This document shows, one piece after another, positions 33,941-43,265 of a stretch of 64,000 bases of DNA. The stretch spans positions 1 through 64,000 of the forward strand of contig NZ_PJZI01000025.1 in NCBI RefSeq assembly GCF_002858805.1, in the 5' to 3' direction. The position numbers and the translations under genes are program-made. How positions within the stretch are numbered: the first letter of the stretch is position 1; each line of letters begins with the position of its first letter. A model generated the notes under the pieces. That model was not told where the DNA came from. It searched no databases and worked only from the letters and a program-made list of their open reading frames with translations. This stretch comes from Chimaeribacter arupi. GTDB lineage: Bacteria > Pseudomonadota > Gammaproteobacteria > Enterobacterales > Enterobacteriaceae.

Positions 33941-34291
33941 ATGAATCTTGTGGCTAAAATGGGTATTGGCGTGGCGGCGTTTACCGCCCTGATCGTTGCC
34001 GATTATTACATTGGTAATATGATTGGCTATCAGGCTGATGTGAAAGCCTGCAAGACGCTGACGCGGGCAGAGGTGGTGGATGCCGTCGTGGCTGATATGA
34101 CGCGCCCTGACAAGCGGAGTGTAAACCGGCGTCATTTTTCGCCTTCAGATATCGTCGTCGAAACAGAGGCTATTCAGATAGGCCCTTCGGATGTGCTGGC
34201 TCCCTTTCGTATCGCTTCTGAACCTGAGCGGCAGCAGTTCGCGATGCTGCCTTGTTCAGCGCTGGAAAGTATCGAATATGCAAGTGAATAA
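33941..34291 (+). CDS. small membrane-anchored protein, unknown
   Basis: Protein of 116 aa with an N-terminal membrane helix (AAFTALIVADYYIGNMI) and a soluble part with the conserved-looking YQADVKACKTLTRAEVV and two Cys. AGGGAA is placed 7 bases before the ATG at 33941; extension upstream would add residues with a different composition. No family recognised. It follows the previous small gene by 134 bp. Confidence 0.6.
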   Translation: MNLVAKMGIGVAAFTALIVADYYIGNMIGYQADVKACKTLTRAEVVDAVVADMTRPDKRSVNRRHFSPSDIVVETEAIQIGPSDVLAPFRIASEPERQQFAMLPCSALESIEYASE

Positions 34292-34475
34292 CGGCCATGC
34301 CGTCTCAGCGTGAACAGCGTGTCACCTAAACGCATCATGCCCGGCAACACACCCACACGACGCGGTTGAGGAAAGAAAGAAGCGGACTTACCAGGCAGCG
34401 TGAAGTACCCTGTTGGGCAGGCTGGCCCGCCCAAACCGGAGGCCACATTGTCTCTTTATCACAGGTAATATCAGC

Positions 34476-34823
34476 ATGGCTCTTATCCCCAAAAACTACG
34501 CGCGGCTGGAAAGCGGCTACCGTGAAAAAGCATTAAAAATCTATCCGTGGGTCTGTGGGCGCTGCTCACGCGAGTTCGTTTACTCGAACCTGCGTGAACT
34601 CACGGTTCACCATATCGATCACGACCATACCAATAACCCGGAAGACGGCAGTAACTGGGAGTTGTTGTGTCTTTACTGCCATGACCACGAGCACTCAAAG
34701 TACACGGAAGCTGACCTGTACGGCACCAACGTGGTGGCAGGGGAAGATGCGCAAAAAGATGTGGGCGCCGCGACCTACAATCCCTTTGCTGATTTAAAGT
34801 CGATGATCAATAAGAAGAAATAG
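34476..34823 (+). CDS. yajD: HNH-family nuclease YajD
   Basis: Protein of 115 aa, almost identical along its length to E. coli YajD. It contains CGRCSREF and LLCLYCHDHEH (zinc-binding CxxC pairs) around the HNH core (LTVHHIDHDHTNNPEDGSNWELLC). It is a putative nuclease; its cellular role is not established despite strong conservation. The start is fixed by the conserved N-terminus MALIPKNYARLESGYREK. Confidence 0.95.
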   Translation: MALIPKNYARLESGYREKALKIYPWVCGRCSREFVYSNLRELTVHHIDHDHTNNPEDGSNWELLCLYCHDHEHSKYTEADLYGTNVVAGEDAQKDVGAATYNPFADLKSMINKKK

Positions 34824-34850
34824 GGTTGAGGATGTCCGCTTCCGGCCCCC

Positions 34851-35723
34851 TTACGCATAATCCTTAAAACACGCGATCAGCATATCCGTCAGCACCCTGA
34901 CTTTTCGCGCCGGGTGCTGGCCCGGCGGGCGCACGACATAAACCCCGGCCGAGGGCGGGGGGTAGCGGGTCATGATTGGCACCAGGGCGCCGGAGTCGAC
35001 GTGGGGGCGGGTGACGCCATCCGGGATCCAGGCGATGCCGAGCCCTTCTATGGCGGCGGCGGCGAGCGCGGTCGCGTTGTCAGCTTTGAAACGCCCCTGA
35101 GGGTTCACCGTCACGATTTTCCCGCCATCCATAAACTGCCAGGCTTCCGTTCCCTGCATCAATGCCTGATGGTTCACCAGCTCGCTGGGGTGCTCTGGCG
35201 CACCGTGCGCCTTGATGTAGCCGGGGCTTGCCACGAGTTTGCCGTAAATCGGCCCGACGCACCTGGCCATCAGGTTGGAATCCGGCAGGTAACCCACGCG
35301 GATCGCGCAATCAAACCCTTCAGCAATCAGATCCACAAACCGATCGCTAAAAGAGAGATGGATATGGAGGCGCGGGTGGTCCAGCGCCATTCTCGCCAGC
35401 ACGGGGGCGAAGTGCGCAGGCCCGAAAGAGAGCGAGGCGGCCACCCGCAAACGGCCACGAAGTTCGCCGTCCGGCTGAAGGGTTTCCCTTGCCGCTTCAA
35501 TCTCGGCGCACGCTTTGGCGGCATGTTCCCGGAACGTGCTCCCCGCTTCCGTGAGCGCGGCGCCCCGGGTGGTGCGGGCCAGCAACTGGACGCCGAGATC
35601 CGCTTCAAGCCGGGCGAGCCGTCGGCTGATGATGGATTTGGAGACATTAAGCCGGCGGGCGGCAGGCGAGATCCCGCCTGCATTCGCGACTTCCACAAAG
35701 GTAAGCAGATCCTCAATATCCAC
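34851..35723 (-). CDS. LysR-type transcriptional regulator
   Basis: Regulator of 290 aa: N-terminal winged HTH (FVEVANAGGISPAARRLNVSKSIISRRLARLEADLG) and a periplasmic-binding-like effector domain (from about 90). A GTG start at 35723 is favoured by AGGGGGA 6 bases upstream. The subgroup is that of CrgA/AaeR-like regulators. The next gene upstream on the same strand, an isochorismatase-type hydrolase, is a possible target, though a terminator separates them. The inducer is unknown. Confidence 0.88.
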   Translation of the reverse strand: MDIEDLLTFVEVANAGGISPAARRLNVSKSIISRRLARLEADLGVQLLARTTRGAALTEAGSTFREHAAKACAEIEAARETLQPDGELRGRLRVAASLSFGPAHFAPVLARMALDHPRLHIHLSFSDRFVDLIAEGFDCAIRVGYLPDSNLMARCVGPIYGKLVASPGYIKAHGAPEHPSELVNHQALMQGTEAWQFMDGGKIVTVNPQGRFKADNATALAAAAIEGLGIAWIPDGVTRPHVDSGALVPIMTRYPPPSAGVYVVRPPGQHPARKVRVLTDMLIACFKDYA

Positions 35724-35865
35724 GCGTTTCCCCCTGGTACGCAAAACCGCCGGGCTTCATTATTACCAGCCGGCACAGGGGTGTCCATTTTTTAAGCGTT
35801 TTTGCCGTGCCGGGGAAAGGGCCTGGCCGGAGAGGAGGTGGTATTCAGGGCGGGAGGTGGGCGAC

Positions 35866-35894
35866 GAAAAAGAGGCCGGTGTTGCGCACCGGCC
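35866..35894 (-). terminator. terminator of the isochorismatase-type gene
   Basis: Minus strand: GGCCGGTG-CGCAA-CACCGGCC followed by TCTTTTTC, 9 bases after the hydrolase stop codon. Confidence 0.85.
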
Positions 35895-35902
35895 TTTGGT
35901 TG

Positions 35903-36556
35903 TCAGCGGGCGTTACCCGGTGCCGGAGTGTTGAGCAACTGCTGCTCCCATAGGTAGGCGATACCGCTGCCTGCCGCGTGCTGGATGATGACCTTATTCA
36001 ACTCAGCGGCGCTCTCCGCCCTGGCCCAATCACGCTGCCACTCCGCCGCCAGCGCCATCCAGGTCATCATATTGATGCCGGCGGCGATCATGCGCTGTAT
36101 CGCCACCTGATGCGCCTCGACGGACACCGCGCCCGAGGCATCGGTGATGACGGTAACATCCCAGCCCTCGCCTGCGGCCTGGATGGCGGGCATCGCGACA
36201 CAGATTTCGGTCCACAGCCCGGCGATGATCAGCTGTTTGCGGCCGGTCGCCTTAACCACATCGACGACCTTGGGATCTTCCCAGGTGTTGATAAACGTCC
36301 GGTCTATCACCTCCTGATCAGGGAAAACATCGGTAATTTGCGGGAAAATAAGGCCGCCGCGTTCGGCAATCACGCTGGTCAGGATGGTCGGCACCCCAAA
36401 GATTTTAGCGGCTTTTGCCAGGGCGGTGGCGTTATTGACCACCAGGTGGGGATCGTGGCTGTTGAGGTTGGTGAGCTGGTAAGGCTGGTGATCGATCAGC
36501 ACCAGTACGGAGTCTTCAGGGCGAAGAAGCGAAGTAAGGCCGTTGCGAAAGGTCAT
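35903..36556 (-). CDS. isochorismatase-family hydrolase (YcaC-like)
   Basis: Cysteine hydrolase of 217 aa. The catalytic triad is visible: Asp in VLVLIDHQPYQ, Lys-containing segment near VVKATGRKQLIIAG, and Cys in GLWTEICVAMPAIQA; the cis-peptide region follows. It resembles YcaC and other nicotinamidase-related proteins that make octameric rings; their substrate is unclear. GAGG is placed 8 bases before the ATG at 36556; the frame extends upstream but without a start site of similar quality. Confidence 0.9.
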   Translation of the reverse strand: MTFRNGLTSLLRPEDSVLVLIDHQPYQLTNLNSHDPHLVVNNATALAKAAKIFGVPTILTSVIAERGGLIFPQITDVFPDQEVIDRTFINTWEDPKVVDVVKATGRKQLIIAGLWTEICVAMPAIQAAGEGWDVTVITDASGAVSVEAHQVAIQRMIAAGINMMTWMALAAEWQRDWARAESAAELNKVIIQHAAGSGIAYLWEQQLLNTPAPGNAR

Positions 36557-36735
36557 GCATGCATCCTCTGTTACCGTGGTGAGTAAGACTGGTGCGGTAA
36601 GGCCCGTGCGGCCTCCGGCACCACCTGATTCGGATACTGGCACGTCTCCTCAGCCTGCGGTAGCGCCCTTTCCCGACTTGCTCTGTCGCATAAAGTGGAA
36701 CGCCGGTGCCATGCAGGCCGCCCGGTTTGATGCGG

Positions 36736-36843
36736 TGACACCGCTTCCCGCAGGGCGTGAATTTGTTCCCACAGCACAAAGCCCAGTGATGCCCTCGCCC
36801 ATATTTCCCCGATCTGCAACAGCTCCCATACCCGCAGCCGCAT
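36736..36843 (-). pseudogene. remnant of the gene family at 37312-37695
   Basis: About 36 codons read LLQIGEIWARASLGFVLWE followed by QIHALREAV, matching the C-terminus of the intact small gene nearby (MLQVSEPWVRASLGFVLWE then RVNALRLVL). The first 90 or so residues and the stop are missing and the frame continues into unrelated sequence. It is a decayed partial copy. Confidence 0.6.
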
Positions 36844-36999
36844 TTTCTGGAGCCTTTAAGTCAATGCAGCCACAGTGACAATTTTGTCATATCCCCGTCA
36901 GTCTCATGACAGGTTGGGTGCGTATATTCCTCTTTAAAGCCATAGAGCACCCTCATGGTAAACATTCTGATACCGTTATTTGTCTAAAAAGGAAACAAC

Positions 37000-37251
37000 A
37001 TGAAAGCATCACTTGTTATTACCCTGCTCATGGGGCTTATTTCCGTCAATGCCGCCTCTGCTGCACAGCATATTGATCAGGCAGAAGGGAAAGAGAAGAT
37101 CGGCGTCATCTCCGTAAGCAATGCTTATAACCTTGATGAACTCTCGGAAGAACTTTCTGCCAAGGCGGATGAGAAAGGGGCAACCTCTTACAAAATACTT
37201 TCAGCCTCCGGTAATAACCGGCTGCACGGCGTGGCAGAAATTTATAAGTAA
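37000..37251 (+). CDS. YhcN/BhsA/McbA-type small periplasmic protein (DUF1471)
   Basis: Exported protein of 83 aa: signal peptide (cleavage after ASA, about residue 21), then a DUF1471 domain with the typical IGVISVSNAYNLDELSEELSAKADEKGATSYKI and the C-terminal LHGVAEIYK. E. coli has many paralogues (BhsA, McbA, YhcN, YdgH) linked to stress and biofilm. AAGGAAA precedes the ATG. A terminator follows, so it is a single-gene unit. Confidence 0.92.
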   Translation: MKASLVITLLMGLISVNAASAAQHIDQAEGKEKIGVISVSNAYNLDELSEELSAKADEKGATSYKILSASGNNRLHGVAEIYK

Positions 37252-37276
37252 TTTGATCTATTGAGGCCGTACTAAT

Positions 37277-37305
37277 GGGGCGGCTTCATTCACCGCCCTG
37301 TTTTT
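37277..37305 (+). terminator. terminator of the DUF1471 gene
   Basis: GGGGCGG, loop, CCGCCC followed by TGTTTTT, 26 bases after the stop codon. Confidence 0.75.
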
Positions 37306-37311
37306 ACGCCG

Positions 37312-37695
37312 TTACAGCACCAATCGCAGGGCGTTAACCCGCTCCCACAGCACAAAGCCCAATGAGGCCCTCACCCACGGCTCACTCACCTGCAACATCG
37401 CGTGCGCCAGCGCCCGGCACTGCTCCGCCAGCTCCGAGGCCGTCAGCGGGCGGTCGTCATAAAGATGTTCATCAAAAGGATAAGGCGACGCGGGCGGGTC
37501 GAATGGCCGATCGAGCGCGGCATCCAGCGCGTTCAGTTCAGCCAGCAACATCGCACAGAGATCCTCACTGGCTGGCGAGGCATCGAGACTCACCAGGGAG
37601 AAGGCCAACAGGCGGCAGTGTTCGGTTAGGGTGTGGAGGGTATAGGCGTTGAGTGAAGAGAGTTCAGAGACCACGTGTGGAGATTGGCTATCCAT
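37312..37695 (-). CDS. small protein of unknown function with phage-like leader
   Basis: Protein of 127 aa, no membrane segment, acidic, mostly helical, with LNALDAALDRPFDPP and the C-terminal block VRASLGFVLWERVNALRLVL. AAGGAG precedes the ATG at 37695. No family is recognised, but a partial copy lies at 36736-36843, so it belongs to a small repeated family. It is preceded by a 250-base leader with several hairpins that resembles those of P4/P1-type immunity RNAs and the Ash/Icd genes. Confidence 0.6.
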   Translation of the reverse strand: MDSQSPHVVSELSSLNAYTLHTLTEHCRLLAFSLVSLDASPASEDLCAMLLAELNALDAALDRPFDPPASPYPFDEHLYDDRPLTASELAEQCRALAHAMLQVSEPWVRASLGFVLWERVNALRLVL

Positions 37696-37945
37696 ATAAA
37701 AGCTCCTTGAAGTGATGAGTAAAGCCACCACCGGAGTTCTCACGCTCTTGGGTGGTAGCCCAGACGGGGGTGAGAAACCGGCCTTCAAGGACACCGGCCA
37801 GCCCGAAGGCTGCCCCGCCTGAGCCACCATTGAAACACTGCGAAAGCCGTGTAATAGATGTGCCAAGGCCGCAACCCCAAATAAGGGGTCGCCCTGAAGT
37901 CGCTCGGGTTCTCACGCCCGGCTGCGGATGTGCCGCAGCGGCGGG
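37696..37945 (-). ncRNA. structured leader, possibly C4-like antisense RNA region
   Basis: The leader (minus strand) has CAGCC-UUCG-GGCUG (37799-37812), GCGACCCC-N6-GGGGTTGC (37871-37892) and GCTGCGG-N5-CCGCAGC (37921-37939) hairpins. The 12-mer GCGTGAGAAC(C/T)C occurs twice (about 37735 and 37907), the kind of repeated target seen in C4-type antisense RNA systems of phages P1 and P4. The small gene starts right after it. This assignment is an inference from layout. Confidence 0.4.
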
Positions 37946-37955
37946 AATGATAGCA

Positions 37956-37979
37956 GGTGGGGGGGTGGGGGGGAATGGG
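37956..37979 (+). other. G-rich tract with G-quadruplex potential
   Basis: The order is GG T G7 T G7 AAT GGG. Four or more G runs close together allow a two- or three-layer G-quadruplex on the plus strand, placed at the boundary between GC-rich DNA and the AT-rich island to the right. Confidence 0.5.
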
Positions 37980-38203
37980 TATTAAAAGGAATTTAAATGT
38001 TTAAAACATACTCTATAAACAACACATTAATTCCATGATAAATTAAAACATTAATAAAAAGCAAAATTTTAAAAAAACGCACATGCATTTTCTTATAAAA
38101 TGTAAAAAACACAAGGGAAAACCCTAATAATTATTGGCATAAAAATTCTCACTTGTTAATTTATAACAAAATACAACCCCAGCAATTAATTGCTGGGTTC
38201 TTG

Positions 38204-39769
38204 TTAATTCTTGATAGACATATTGCAGTATGGGTGTGTTAGCTGGCCATTTTCAACATTTCCAACCCCTCCATTTTCAACTCTTATTACGTGATCATAT
38301 GAGACTGATTTTACTGGGTCTAAATGCCCGTTACAAATAGGACATTTCATTGAAGACTTTAAAGCCGAAGATATAAATATTTGGCTTTTACTATCATCTG
38401 AAAATGATTTATTCAGTGATTGCGAACTTCCAGAAATAACTTTACCTTTTAACCCTGACTCTTCAATTAATGTATTCTCGTTAATCACATCCCTTTTATT
38501 TAGCTTGTCAATCATAACTTCTAACAAATGAGAATATATGCTAATTCGCTTCCCGCTCACATGCTTTTGAATTATAGTGGCTATTAGATCTTTATTATAA
38601 ATTAAAATATCTTCTAACTCTTTTCTTATGCTGGTGAATTTTCTAAAAAATTCCTTGTCGTTATGCGCTAATTTTTTAGCTATTAAGCTAACTGTACCCA
38701 TAAACATGGGTCCAGAGTGACGACCTGTAGGCCCATAAAAATACACAGCAGGATGTAACCCTAGGCTCCCGTTATCATTACCTGTAATACGATTTGCTAA
38801 CTTTGTTGCTTGTTTCAATACAGAAACAGTAAGATCTCCAGATTCATCATCTTCCTGATCATAAATACTTTTAGGATTACCCTCTATATCCCTATTTGCG
38901 ATTAAAATAAAGTCTATTAATATTTGTAACGCTACCCTAACGCCTCTAGAACCTCCAAGAGGAAGATCAAGAGTTTTTACAGGAGTTTTTAAATCTGGAT
39001 CAAATAATGTTGAATGCAATTCAGATGCTGCTTTTTCTATTTTGTCTGCATTATTTGCACTAAAAGATGACCAATACTTATGTCCTTTCCCTGCTCTTAT
39101 TACTGCTCGTGATGCAATTGACGTTGGTTTTTTCCTACTTTTGAGCAATAATTCTTCTACGTCATCAAGAGGGGTGCCTTTCATATTAATATTAAAAAAA
39201 GAAGTTTCTGCCTTGTCTGCATCTCCTTTTACCCATTGGATAGAAAGACCTCTTGTTAGGATCGTAGATATTTTTGATCTTTCAACATCAGAAATCTCAT
39301 CATCATTTTTCTTTTTATTGAAATCAGCCCAACTCCCAACTTTTGAGTTCACTAACTTTCTAGTTTTATCAGCAATAATTTTTTGTTCGTTAGATATTTC
39401 TCCGCCAAAGTATTTTAAAGAAACAAGACCATCTCCATAATCATCTTCAACCCAAGCTCTCAAGACGCTCAACCTATGCCCACCATCAATGACGAATAAA
39501 AATGAGCTAGATTTCCATAAAATAACTGATGGAATTAAATCTCCAGATACAAAGCTTTCAAGCAGTGAAGCTACTTGGCTTGGAGACCAATGGTTTGTTT
39601 CACGCTGAAAATCAGGTTTTCTTAAGATGGTAGTGAAATCATTTAGATCTCTAATAGAGATATTGTGAATTGTATCAAATGTAGTATCCTCATCGTATTT
39701 AGAAGCAAAATCTGCTCTTTTTATCATCGCATCTAGATTAACAAGATTAGCTTTACTAGCCATTTGCAT
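38204..39769 (-). CDS. DUF262-HNH protein, probable defence nuclease
   Basis: Protein of 521 aa. The N-terminal DUF262 (ParB/GmrS-like) domain has KPDFQRETNHWSPSQ and the nucleotide-binding IDGGHRLSVLRAW. The C-terminus (about 470-521) is a compact HNH domain with CPICNGHLDPVKSVSYDHV and a later HPYCN. DUF262 with a nuclease domain is found in type IV restriction and phage-defence proteins (GmrSD, BrxU, SspE), where DUF1524 is usual; here the HNH replaces it. The gene is strikingly AT-rich against its neighbours and lies downstream of thrW, a common island site, so it was probably acquired. No partner gene or integrase is next to it. Confidence 0.82.
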   Translation of the reverse strand: MQMASKANLVNLDAMIKRADFASKYDEDTTFDTIHNISIRDLNDFTTILRKPDFQRETNHWSPSQVASLLESFVSGDLIPSVILWKSSSFLFVIDGGHRLSVLRAWVEDDYGDGLVSLKYFGGEISNEQKIIADKTRKLVNSKVGSWADFNKKKNDDEISDVERSKISTILTRGLSIQWVKGDADKAETSFFNINMKGTPLDDVEELLLKSRKKPTSIASRAVIRAGKGHKYWSSFSANNADKIEKAASELHSTLFDPDLKTPVKTLDLPLGGSRGVRVALQILIDFILIANRDIEGNPKSIYDQEDDESGDLTVSVLKQATKLANRITGNDNGSLGLHPAVYFYGPTGRHSGPMFMGTVSLIAKKLAHNDKEFFRKFTSIRKELEDILIYNKDLIATIIQKHVSGKRISIYSHLLEVMIDKLNKRDVINENTLIEESGLKGKVISGSSQSLNKSFSDDSKSQIFISSALKSSMKCPICNGHLDPVKSVSYDHVIRVENGGVGNVENGQLTHPYCNMSIKN

Positions 39770-40003
39770 ATCCTTTCAGAATGAAATTAATCTTATGTCA
39801 AAAATAAAAATAGCATAGCCTATTTAAAAAATCCTTTAGAATTTTATATTAATATTTCTTATGAAGCGCTGCGTTTTTGAGTTCTTCCTTATTTTATTTT
39901 TTAATTTAAAAATTTGTAAGAGCAACTGTCCCTAATGGAGAGATGCTGCCTTATCTCTGATGAAGAGATAATAGCAGTTAAAAATATAACTTATTGATTT
40001 TAA

Positions 40004-40079
40004 TGGTGCCGATAATAGGAGTCGAACCTACGACCTTCGCATTACGAATGCGCTGCTCTACCAACTGAGCTATATCGGC
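40004..40079 (-). tRNA. thrW: tRNA-Thr (anticodon CGT)
   Basis: Minus strand: 76 nt from GCCGATA to TATCGGCACCA with encoded CCA. D arm (AGCTCAGTTGGTAGAGCA), anticodon arm CGCATT-CGT-AATGCG and T arm (GTCGTAGGTTCGACTCC) are all present. It lies downstream of proBA as in E. coli, where thrW is a well-known integration site for phages and islands. Confidence 0.97.
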
Positions 40080-40283
40080 TTGGGAGGGAACTGCCGGGGA
40101 ACTACGGGGTGACAAATTATTGAAAACTGCGCGGCAAGTCAAGAGGCGTTTGGTCGTCTGCTGATTTTATCAGCGCCCTGCCCTGTCAGACTTGTAGATT
40201 GCGGCTTTGCCATTGATAAGCTGAATGAAAGTGGTGGCAGGTTACGCGAAAATCCCCCGCACCATTTGGTGCGGGGGTCAGGG

Positions 40284-41537
40284 TCAGGCGCGGACTAAAT
40301 CGTCGCCGTAGCCGATCCATTTGTAGGTGGTGAGCGCTTCCAGCCCCATCGGGCCGCGGGCGTGAAGCTTCTGGGTGCTGACTGCCACTTCCGCGCCGAG
40401 GCCGAACTGGCCGCCGTCGGTGAAGCGGGTGCTGGCGTTCACGTAGACCGCGGAAGAGTCTACTTCGCGCACGAAGCGTTCGGCGTTGGTCAGCGAACGC
40501 GTCAAAATCGCGTCAGAGTGCGCGGTGCCGTAGGTGCGGATGTGCTCCACCGCCGCATCCAGGTCATCCACCAGCGTGACGTTCAGGTCGTTCGACAGCC
40601 ACTCATCTTCGTAATCCTGCGGCTTCACCGGCACCACTTGCGCCGGGCCGTCTTGCAGCAGCGGCAGCGCGTCCTCAGAGGCGTGCAGCGTCACACCGGC
40701 GTCGGCCATCTTGCGGCTCAGCGCCGGCAGGAAGGTGTCAGCAATCGCACGGTGCACCAGCAGCGTCTCCAGGCTGTTGCAGGCGCTTGGGCGCTGCACC
40801 TTGGCGCTCTCAATCACCGTCAGCGCTTTGCCGAAATCGATGCTCTCATCAGCGAACATATGGCACACGCCGATGCCGCCGGTGATGACCGGAATGGTCG
40901 AGTGCTCGCGGCACAGCTTGTGCAGCGACGCGCCGCCGCGGGGGATCAGCATGTCAACGTAACGGTCGAGGCGCAGCAGCTCGTTCACCAGCGCGCGATC
41001 GGGGTTCTCAATCGCCTGCACCGCCGCGCCCGGCAGGCCGCAGCGCTCCAGCGCCCGCTGGATCACGCTGACCGTCGCCTGGTTGGTGAGGTGCGTCTCT
41101 TTACCGCCGCGCAGGATCACCGCGTTGCCGGTCTTCAGGCACAGGGTCGCGACATCAATGGTCACGTTCGGGCGCGCCTCGTAGATCACGCCAATCACGC
41201 CCAGCGGCACCCGGCGGCGCTCCAGCTTCAGGCCGTTGTCCAGCAGGCTGCCGTCAATCACATGGCCCACCGGGTCGTGCAATTTACTGACCTGACGCAC
41301 GTCGTTGGCAATCGCCGCCAGCCGGGCCGGGGTCAGCAGCAGGCGATCAAGCAGCGCCTCGCTCATCCCGGCCGCGCGCGCGGCGGCCACATCCTGTTCG
41401 TTGGCGCTGAGGATAATCTCGCTCTCGGCTTCCAGCATGTCGGCAATCACCAACAGCGCCTGGTTTTTTTTCGCCGTGCTCAGCACGGACAACTGGTAAG
41501 AGGCCTGTTTCGCGGCCTTACCCATAGACTCCAGCAT
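40284..41537 (-). CDS. proA: glutamate-5-semialdehyde dehydrogenase (gamma-glutamyl phosphate reductase)
   Basis: Second enzyme of proline synthesis, 417 aa: NADPH-dependent reduction of glutamyl-5-phosphate to the semialdehyde. It belongs to the aldehyde dehydrogenase fold; the active Cys is in [13 protein letters not shown], and [18 protein letters not shown] marks the cofactor domain. AAGGAG precedes the ATG. It follows proB by 9 bp, the usual proBA operon. Confidence 0.97.
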   Translation of the reverse strand: MLESMGKAAKQASYQLSVLSTAKKNQALLVIADMLEAESEIILSANEQDVAAARAAGMSEALLDRLLLTPARLAAIANDVRQVSKLHDPVGHVIDGSLLDNGLKLERRRVPLGVIGVIYEARPNVTIDVATLCLKTGNAVILRGGKETHLTNQATVSVIQRALERCGLPGAAVQAIENPDRALVNELLRLDRYVDMLIPRGGASLHKLCREHSTIPVITGGIGVCHMFADESIDFGKALTVIESAKVQRPSACNSLETLLVHRAIADTFLPALSRKMADAGVTLHASEDALPLLQDGPAQVVPVKPQDYEDEWLSNDLNVTLVDDLDAAVEHIRTYGTAHSDAILTRSLTNAERFVREVDSSAVYVNASTRFTDGGQFGLGAEVAVSTQKLHARGPMGLEALTTYKWIGYGDDLVRA

Positions 41538-41546
41538 GGCAGCTCC

Positions 41547-42650
41547 TTAACTGACAATCATATCGTCGCGGTGCACAGCCACCGGGCCGTACTCATAACC
41601 GAGGATATCGTTGATCTGTTGTGAGTGATACCCGGCGATCATGCGCATCGCATCACTATTATAGCGGCTGACCCCGTGGGCCAGGTCGCGCCCCGCCAGG
41701 TTGCGGATGCGGATCACCTCGCCGCGCGAGAAGTCGCCTTTGACTTCCTTGATGCCTTTTGGCAGCAGCGAGCTGCCGCGCTCCAGCATCGCGGCGACGG
41801 CCCCGTCATCAATGGTGACTTCACCGGCCGGCGGTGCGCCGAAGATCCAGCGTTTACGGTTTTCCAGCGGCGTTTCGAGCGCGTGGAAACGGGTGCCGAC
41901 CGAGGTGCCGTTGATCACGTCGCCGATCACATCCGGGCGGCTGCCGGCAGCGATGATCACATCAATGCCCGCGCGGCAGGCGACGTCCGCAGCCTGGAGT
42001 TTGGTGGCCATGCCGCCGGTGCCGAGGCCGGAGACGCTGTCCCCGGCGATGCCGCGCAGCGCGTCATCAATGCCGGTGACTTCGCGGATCAGCTCCGCTT
42101 CCGGGTTTTTGCGCGGGTCAGCGGTGAACAGCCCCGGCTGGTCGGTCAGCAGCAGCAGTTTGTCGGCCCCGCCGAGGATCGCCGCCAGCGCCGACAGGTT
42201 GTCGTTATCGCCGACTTTGATCTCCGCGGTGGCGACCGCGTCGTTCTCGTTGATCACCGGCACAATGTGGTTGTCCAGCAGGGCGCGCATCGTGTCACGG
42301 GCGTTGAGGAAACGCTCCCTGTCTTCCAGATCCGCACGCGTCAGCAGCATCTGCCCGATGTGGATGCCGTAAATCGAGAAGAGTTGCTCCCAGAGCTGGA
42401 TCAGGCGGCTCTGCCCGACGGCCGCCAGCAGCTGCTTGGAGGCGATGGTGGCGGGCAGTTCAGGGTAGCCCAGGTGCTCGCGCCCGGCGGCGATCGCCCC
42501 GGAGGTGACAATGATGATGCGGTGACCCGCCGCGTGTTGCTGGGCGCACTGGCGCACCAGTTCCACAATGTGGGCACGGTTCAGGCGGCGCGATCCGCCG
42601 GTGAGCACGCTGGTGCCCAGTTTTACAACCAAAGTCTGGCTGCCACTCAT
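41547..42650 (-). CDS. proB: glutamate 5-kinase
   Basis: First, feedback-inhibited enzyme of proline synthesis, 367 aa: ATP-dependent phosphorylation of glutamate. It has an amino-acid kinase domain ([41 protein letters not shown]) and a C-terminal PUA domain (from about 275). The start [12 protein letters not shown] matches E. coli ProB, and is chosen over an in-frame extension that reaches 42746. proA follows at once. Confidence 0.97.
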   Translation of the reverse strand: MSGSQTLVVKLGTSVLTGGSRRLNRAHIVELVRQCAQQHAAGHRIIIVTSGAIAAGREHLGYPELPATIASKQLLAAVGQSRLIQLWEQLFSIYGIHIGQMLLTRADLEDRERFLNARDTMRALLDNHIVPVINENDAVATAEIKVGDNDNLSALAAILGGADKLLLLTDQPGLFTADPRKNPEAELIREVTGIDDALRGIAGDSVSGLGTGGMATKLQAADVACRAGIDVIIAAGSRPDVIGDVINGTSVGTRFHALETPLENRKRWIFGAPPAGEVTIDDGAVAAMLERGSSLLPKGIKEVKGDFSRGEVIRIRNLAGRDLAHGVSRYNSDAMRMIAGYHSQQINDILGYEYGPVAVHRDDMIVS

Positions 42651-42804
42651 AATTAGTCTGCCGTTGCGTCTGAAAAGGGAAAGGATAAAGAAGTCTGAGA
42701 AGACCGTCACACCGATCTTTGTAACAGGAGAGACGCGCCATGCCAACAGGCACAGCGCGAAATTAAAGGAAATCAGGGGGAAAGCGCCCGGGGGGCGGGC
42801 CGCA

Positions 42805-43206
42805 TCAGGCGCTGAGTTTTACCGGCTCATCCGCAAAGTGGTCGGCTGGCGCCAGCGGCAGTTCCATCTCGTTCAGCATGGCAGCCAGACGTTGGTGGAA
42901 GTCGCGTAACGTGGTTTCCAGTTTCTCCTGCACTTCCGGATCTTTAATCTTCTGGGCTTTCCAGACGCCCTCTTTGTCAAACAAGCCAAACTGGTAAACG
43001 TAGGTAAAACGCGTGGCCTCGGCCTGGAGTTCAATCCACCAGCCCCAGAACTCACGTTTTTCCGGCGCGGGCTTGACGTTGACACACACTGCCAGGCAAT
43101 CAAAAAAGAACTGATCGTCCCGGCATTTTCCTTCCCGCAGATAAGGCCCCAATGCCGCGAAACGCTTCATTAACCGGCTTTTAGGATGTCCGCTTGGTAA
43201 TGTCAT
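42805..43206 (-). CDS. crl: sigma-S holoenzyme assembly factor Crl
   Basis: Regulator of 133 aa that promotes binding of RpoS to core RNA polymerase. The family block [21 protein letters not shown] and [28 protein letters not shown] is clear. A full AAGGAGGT precedes the ATG. In E. coli phoE lies between crl and proB; here crl is followed directly by proB on the same strand, with no porin gene. Confidence 0.97.
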   Translation of the reverse strand: MTLPSGHPKSRLMKRFAALGPYLREGKCRDDQFFFDCLAVCVNVKPAPEKREFWGWWIELQAEATRFTYVYQFGLFDKEGVWKAQKIKDPEVQEKLETTLRDFHQRLAAMLNEMELPLAPADHFADEPVKLSA

Positions 43207-43265
43207 TTTCTACCTCCTTATGGCGACGATCCTTTTTAACAAACCAATCAAAAATAGCAACTCTA

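Noticed and set aside
37980..40079. Complete integrated element at thrW
   Set aside because: No integrase and no visible repeat of the tRNA 3' end on the left side of the DUF262 gene, so the ends of an island cannot be defined in this window.
42651..42804. phoE remnant between proB and crl
   Set aside because: The short gap holds only promoter-like sequence; no porin fragment could be read on either strand.
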